Part shown: in pieces, positions 60,007 to 64,000 of the stretch
How the letters are laid out: each line of letters opens with the position of its first letter
How positions within the stretch are numbered: position 1 is the stretch's first letter
DNA from: Desmodesmus armatus
Taxonomy: Eukaryota > Chlorophyta > Chlorophyceae > Sphaeropleales > Scenedesmaceae
Direction of reading: 5' to 3'
Assembly (NCBI GenBank): GCA_007449985.2
Contig: VIIQ02000725.1
Span: 124,001 to 188,000, forward strand
Length of the DNA: 64,000 bases
Program-made: the position numbers and the translations under genes
The notes under the pieces: model-generated
Told to the model about the DNA's origin: nothing
Seen by the model: the letters and a program-made list of their open reading frames with translations, nothing else
The model's database searches: none

Positions 60007-61162
60007 CTAGTCTCATTGGGATCAGACCTTCTTTTTTGTTTGGGTTGAGTGCTGTCAAGCCCTGGGGAGGCATAGCAGTCCTACAGAATCACTGTGGAGG
60101 GCGCCTGTCTTTGTTGTGTCAGCTGCAGGCTGCAGCTGGGTTGTCCGTTCCATGCACTTGCTGCATCGTGATGCACATGCAATTGCAATGCTGTTTGACC
60201 TCCTGGCATTGCGTGTGCATTGTGAATGGGACGTGTACGGGGCGCAACGACAACATTCCTGAATGTATGGCTGGGTGTGTTCCTGTACGGAAACATGTGA
60301 CAGCAGCTGTGCTATTCGCACATGCAGCAGGACCCTGGCAGGATGCATCCTATCCCATATATCCCACCCTATCCCATCCATATGGGCTGCTAGCATGCTC
60401 ATTGACGGCAACAGATGCTCCCTCTGCTGCTGCCACAAATTAAAAGTTTCATACTCTCGAGTTCTCAGATTCCTGGAGTGGACAAGCTGTTGCAAAATGA
60501 CGGTCCAACCCACGTGGCCCCACCGAATCACATGTGTGGGCTGACACGGCGCGACGCAAGCATCCAGGCCGGATTCCATATCCCGATAATACACTAGACT
60601 TTGTGATATTGTGGATGAGGATATACGCAGGAGCCAGATTTCCTTGTGACAGTCTGTTGTTACTGACCATCGAAAGCGGATAGCTTAGCCGGCCTCTGCT
60701 TTTGCATCATGGCTAGCTATCCAAACATCGCCTTCACATACATACAAACGCATGCATGATATTGTACTCACTTATCATAAACTAGGCTCGAATTTGGCTG
60801 CAGGTTCCGGCGATAAACTTCATCCGCTGCTTGGCGCCAAAAAAGCCGTGATGCCAGCGGCTTGTGCACGGCAACACGACAACTGAGTTTGACTTGGAAA
60901 ACGCAGAAAGCAGCTTTTGATAGCTGGGTGAGTTCCTTCGGCACTCTAAACAGCCACGGATGGCACGTTGATGGGGGAACAACACATCCATCAAGCCGTG
61001 CACAAAGCAGTTGGTTGATGCACGTTGAGCTTTCGATGTATACGTCATGTAAAAATACGCAAACAGTATCGCAGCAGATGCTGACGTGGCCAACCCACCT
61101 CTGCCACCCTTGTGCTTACCACCCTGTTTTTGCCCCCCCCCCCCCCGGTGCCTTGCCTGCAG

Positions 61163-63273
61163 GCCAACATGAGAGAACAGCAGTCCTTCATGATGCAGCG
61201 GATACGGGAATTGCAGCAGAGACAGAAAGACAAGCGCGAGCGCAAGCAGCAACACAACCAGCAGCTGCTGGAGCAGCAGGCAGCCGGCCTGAAGGAACAG
61301 CAGGAGAGGAGCATTGCTGCTCGCATCAGTAGGCCCAAGTGCAGGGCAGACTTCGTACTGAGGCACGAGGCAGAGGCTGACGAGGTGGGTACCATTGTGC
61401 TCAGGCATGGTAGTCTGTTAAGGAAGTGGGGTTTATGGGAAAATGTTTGGGGTGCTCGAGTGTGTTTGGGGGCAGGGGGGATAGGGTGTGCTGGTATAAA
61501 AGGATGGGGGAGTCAGGCAATGTGGCAGGAGGCTGTGTATATGTATGAGCGGATGTTTCTCGTCACATGCTCACATTACTGCTAGCGATCCCCTTGCCTC
61601 ACACTTCACCTGCTTGACCTCACACTAACAGACCTCACACCCCACTACTTGCTGCCCAACTGCAGGACGGCCAGTGTGGCCGACTGGGCTGCTGTGTCTG
61701 CGATGATCCCGCCCTCCGCATCGTTACTGGTGAACTGAAGCCCAAGCAAGCCCGCCGCCTTCTCACCCCAGCACTCAAACCACTAGCCGTGAGATCACCC
61801 ACGCACAGCAGCAGCCGCCGCCGCCGCAGCAGCAGCAGCAGCAGCAGCAGTGTGGGTGGCGTAATTGCCATCATCCCTTCCCCAGGCCAGAAGCAGGGGG
61901 CCTTGGAAGCCTCTGCCGTCAAATCAAACAGCACCACACAAACCTTAGGCACAGCACTACACACCCCCAAGAGCTCACACAACGCAAGTACCCACACCAC
62001 CACCACCAGCACAGGCAGCAGCAGCAGCAGCAGCAGTAGCAGCCCCAGACCCTCCAGGCTTCTCATTGTCTCAGCTGCTGCTGCTGGTTCCTTGTGCGTG
62101 TGCGGTAGCACTGGCAGCCTCATGTCAGTAAACTCATCCACAAGCTTTTCAAGCTTCAGTGAGCTGGATAGACGCCAGCCTGGCACTTCGCTCTCTGCCT
62201 CCACATCGATTATACCCCCAGGCAGCCCCCCAGCACAGCGCAGCAGCACTGCCTGCACCACTTCTGTGGGTGTCGCTGCACCAACAGCAGCGGCACTCCC
62301 CGGCAGCCCCCCAGCACAGCGCAGCAGCACGGCCAGCATCATTCCTGCTGCTGTCCCTGCCCCAGCAGCAGCACTCCCCGGTAGCAGCACAGCACAGCGC
62401 AGCAGCACGGCCAGCATTATCCCCGAAGTTACTGCCTTAGCCCTCAGGCAGCTGCCACAGCAAGCTAGTCCCCTTGCTACAGCAGAGATCGGTGTCACCA
62501 ACAGCACAACCCCCTACGTCAACACAGCTGCATGGCTGGCACAGCCCCACATCCGAAATGCCCTAGATGCAGCAGCAGCAGTAGATAGCTCACAGACAGT
62601 CAGCAGTGCTACTGCAACAGCAGAAGAGCCTATGCAGTTCATGCTGCGGCTGCAGCCCTGCCTGCTGCTGAAGAGCACTCCTGCCAGGGTCCCTTCTGTG
62701 GGCATCGCCAGCACCACACCAGTCAGTATCGCAGCAGGTGCATGTGCAGCAGTGAGTGACGAGCCACAGCAGCAGCAGCAGCAGCTGAAGACGAGGCGCA
62801 GCGCCAGTGCCCCCTCTGGCTCCTGCCTGCTGGCAAGGTCAAGCGGGTCTCCTGGCAGTTGGGCCCCGAGGAACCCTCCAGCAACACATACAAGTCTACT
62901 GGGGATGTGGCTGCTGCTGCCGCAGCTACTGCTGCTGCTGCCTCTGCCGCTGCAGAAGCAGCAGCAGGTGCAGCAAAAACAGCAAAGGATGAGACCCACA
63001 CAGAGCCGCCACAGCAGCAGCAGCAGCAGCAGCAGAAGTCTAGGCGCAGTTTCAGTGCTCCCTCTGGCTACCCACCTGCTGGCAAGGGTCTGTTGGTGCC
63101 TTGGCACTCAGCCCCCTTGGAGGCCCTCAGCAAGGCTATGGCTGATGCAGGCGCTGCCGCTGCTGCTGGTGCTGGTGGCGGTGCAGTTGCAGTTGCAGGA
63201 GTAGTGGCTAGCATTGAAGCAGCAGGTGCTGTAGCAGGTGCTGAAGGAGTATCCGAGGAGAAAACACAGCCAG

Positions 63274-63317
<44 letters not shown>

Positions 63318-63626
63318 GCCAGGCGTGGTGCCAGTGCCCCCTCTGGCTCCCTGCTTGCCCCTCTGGCACAACAGGCATCCTGGAGGTCAGCCCCTGAGAG
63401 GATTTGCAACAAGGCACACTGCCATCCTGCCAACCACCACCCCCAGCAGCAGCAGCAGCAGCAGCGGCAGCAGCAGCAGCAACAGCAGCAGGAGGAGGGT
63501 GTTGGTGTCAAGGTGCTGCCTGGCCTGTTGGCCCGCACCACCACAACAGCAATGGATGCAGAGCTGGATGAGGGGGACATGGAGGGGCGTGAGAGCGGCA
63601 CCACTCCACTGAGCGGCATTGGCAGG
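61163..63626 (+). CDS. Coiled-coil, poly-Q protein with RSxSxP modules (5' uncertain, 3' may run past the window; one -1 break)
   Basis: Two exons are clear: 61163-61384 and 61666-63626, joined in phase 0; about 728 residues if one C is added in the C4 run at 62864-62867. The first carries a basic coiled coil (MQRIRELQQRQKDKRERKQQ, LLEQQAAGLKEQQER). It may begin at the ATG at 61169 or with an unseen exon. The second opens with a Cys cluster (DGQCGRLGCCVCDD) and RIVTGELKPKQARRLL. Next come Ser runs, three repeats of GSPPAQRSSTA type (62220-62420), then three modules of Gln run plus K-x-R-R-x-x-S-A-P-S-G, and it ends at a GTAAGT donor at 63627. A possible further exon starts at 63898 and would stop at 63967. 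It looks like a cytosolic or nuclear regulatory protein, but no enzyme domain was seen and the family is not recognised. Confidence 0.55.
62220..62420 (+). repeat. Degenerate ~60-bp repeat encoding (G)SPPAQRSSTA
   Basis: Three in-frame units share GGCAGCCCCCCAGCACAGCG-like sequence and encode GSPPAQRSSTA, GSPPAQRSSTA and GSSTAQRSSTA. They are separated by stretches ending in PAAALP or similar. Confidence 0.75.
62769..63348 (+). repeat. Three modules of poly-Gln plus KxRRxxSAPSG
   Basis: Modules lie at about 62769-62820, 63012-63068 and 63277-63348. Each has a CAG tract followed by KTRRSASAPSG, KSRRSFSAPSG or KARRGASAPSG. The first is in one frame and the other two in the -1 frame, which is the evidence for a missing base between them at 62864-62867. 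Confidence 0.8.
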
Positions 63627-64000
63627 GTAAGTGTCGGTTGGCAGGGTTGTTGGTCACCAACCATATGCATTGTCAGTCAGTTCTGCAGCTGCTCGTGTCC
63701 GCCATAGCGCTTGGGGACGGCACTACTGCACTGAGCGGCACTACTGCACTGAGTCTTGGTTGCTTGTGTCACTCCATGAGGCTGGTGACTTTATCATCTG
63801 GATCTGATGATCTGATGATCCCATGACCTGGTCATGTGGTGATGTGGAGATGTGAAAAGCAGTTGAGCAGCCAGTGCTGGTGCAACTGCAGCTGCAGGTG
63901 TCAACCACAATGACTCATGCATGCATGTCCCACGCCTGGAACTTTAGACAGCAGCTTTGCATGTGAGGGGGCGGGGGACAACAGACAGAGGCCCTGACAC
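63627..64000. other. Intron and uncertain 3' end at the right edge
   Basis: Intron sequence follows the donor at 63627. GGCACTACTGCACTGAG occurs twice near 63720-63752. A CTGCAG acceptor at 63897 could start a last exon of 23 codons ending at TGA 63965-63967, but the gene may equally continue beyond the window. Confidence 0.35.

Larger units (their letters stand above)
58516..61162. other. Intergenic, 2.6 kb
   Basis: The left part is the 3' UTR of the gene at 54741. It contains a doubled 22-bp palindrome-bearing unit (58876), and T/G-rich stretches near 59330-59410 with a repeated 'TGTCGTxTGTGTC'. An isolated exon-like stretch is listed separately (59837). No ATG-led first exon for the gene at 61163 was identified. 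Confidence 0.4.

Noticed and set aside
59814..60443. 209-codon plus-strand open frame
   Set aside because: Cys-rich, lacks any domain, and crosses a strong intron acceptor. The alternative frame with a membrane segment is more protein-like, so the long frame is probably chance.

Overview
The window looks like nuclear DNA of a green alga (Chlorophyta, probably Chlorophyceae; a Sphaeropleales-type genome is a guess from style only). Grounds: genes are split by many introns averaging about 290 nt in the large first gene, with GTGAG/GTGCG-type donors and TGCAG acceptors. Coding exons are inflated by CAG/GCA/AGC runs (poly-Q, poly-A, poly-S). TGTAA, the usual chlorophyte polyadenylation signal, lies about 650 nt after two stop codons. 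There are no operons, ribosome binding sites or CRISPR arrays. All exon models were built by hand from open frames, splice consensus and phase agreement; none was checked against transcripts.

Layout. 23-22281 (+): the last 31 exons of a VPS13-family bridge-like lipid-transfer protein, about 4523 residues in the window, with the N-terminal chorein part lying upstream. 23529-26687 (+): a secreted Gln/Ala- and Gly-Leu-Pro-rich protein. 30087-31532 (+): a secreted acidic Ala/Glu/Lys-rich protein. 36603-37764 (-) and 38372-39416 (+): a divergent pair, a four-helix membrane protein and a 90-residue helical protein. 39417-47552: gene-poor and repeat-bearing, with a threefold repeat at 42.5-44.0 kb and two inverted, coding-like copies at 41.1 and 45.8 kb. 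47553-48252 (-): a small zinc-finger protein. 49822-52706 (+): a third secreted protein with PGFGAA repeats, a globular domain and a GPI-anchor-like tail. 54741-58515 (+): a 709-residue disordered protein with a conserved-looking basic C-terminus. 61163 to the right edge (+): a coiled-coil, poly-Q protein with three repeated RSxSxP-like modules.

What ties the window together. The three secreted proteins each have a short first exon that ends in phase 1 inside the signal peptide, and all three second exons begin with GT. Two of them end in a domain with the same predicted strand-helix-strand-strand-helix order. They look like extracellular-matrix or cell-wall proteins assembled on one signal-peptide exon cassette, and are the best candidate here for an undescribed family. 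Four coding frames (two in the first secreted gene, one in the third, one in the last gene) break by exactly -1, each at a run of four identical bases. This is most simply an under-called homopolymer in the assembly, though -1 slippage is not excluded. VPS13 has no such break over 13.6 kb of exon.
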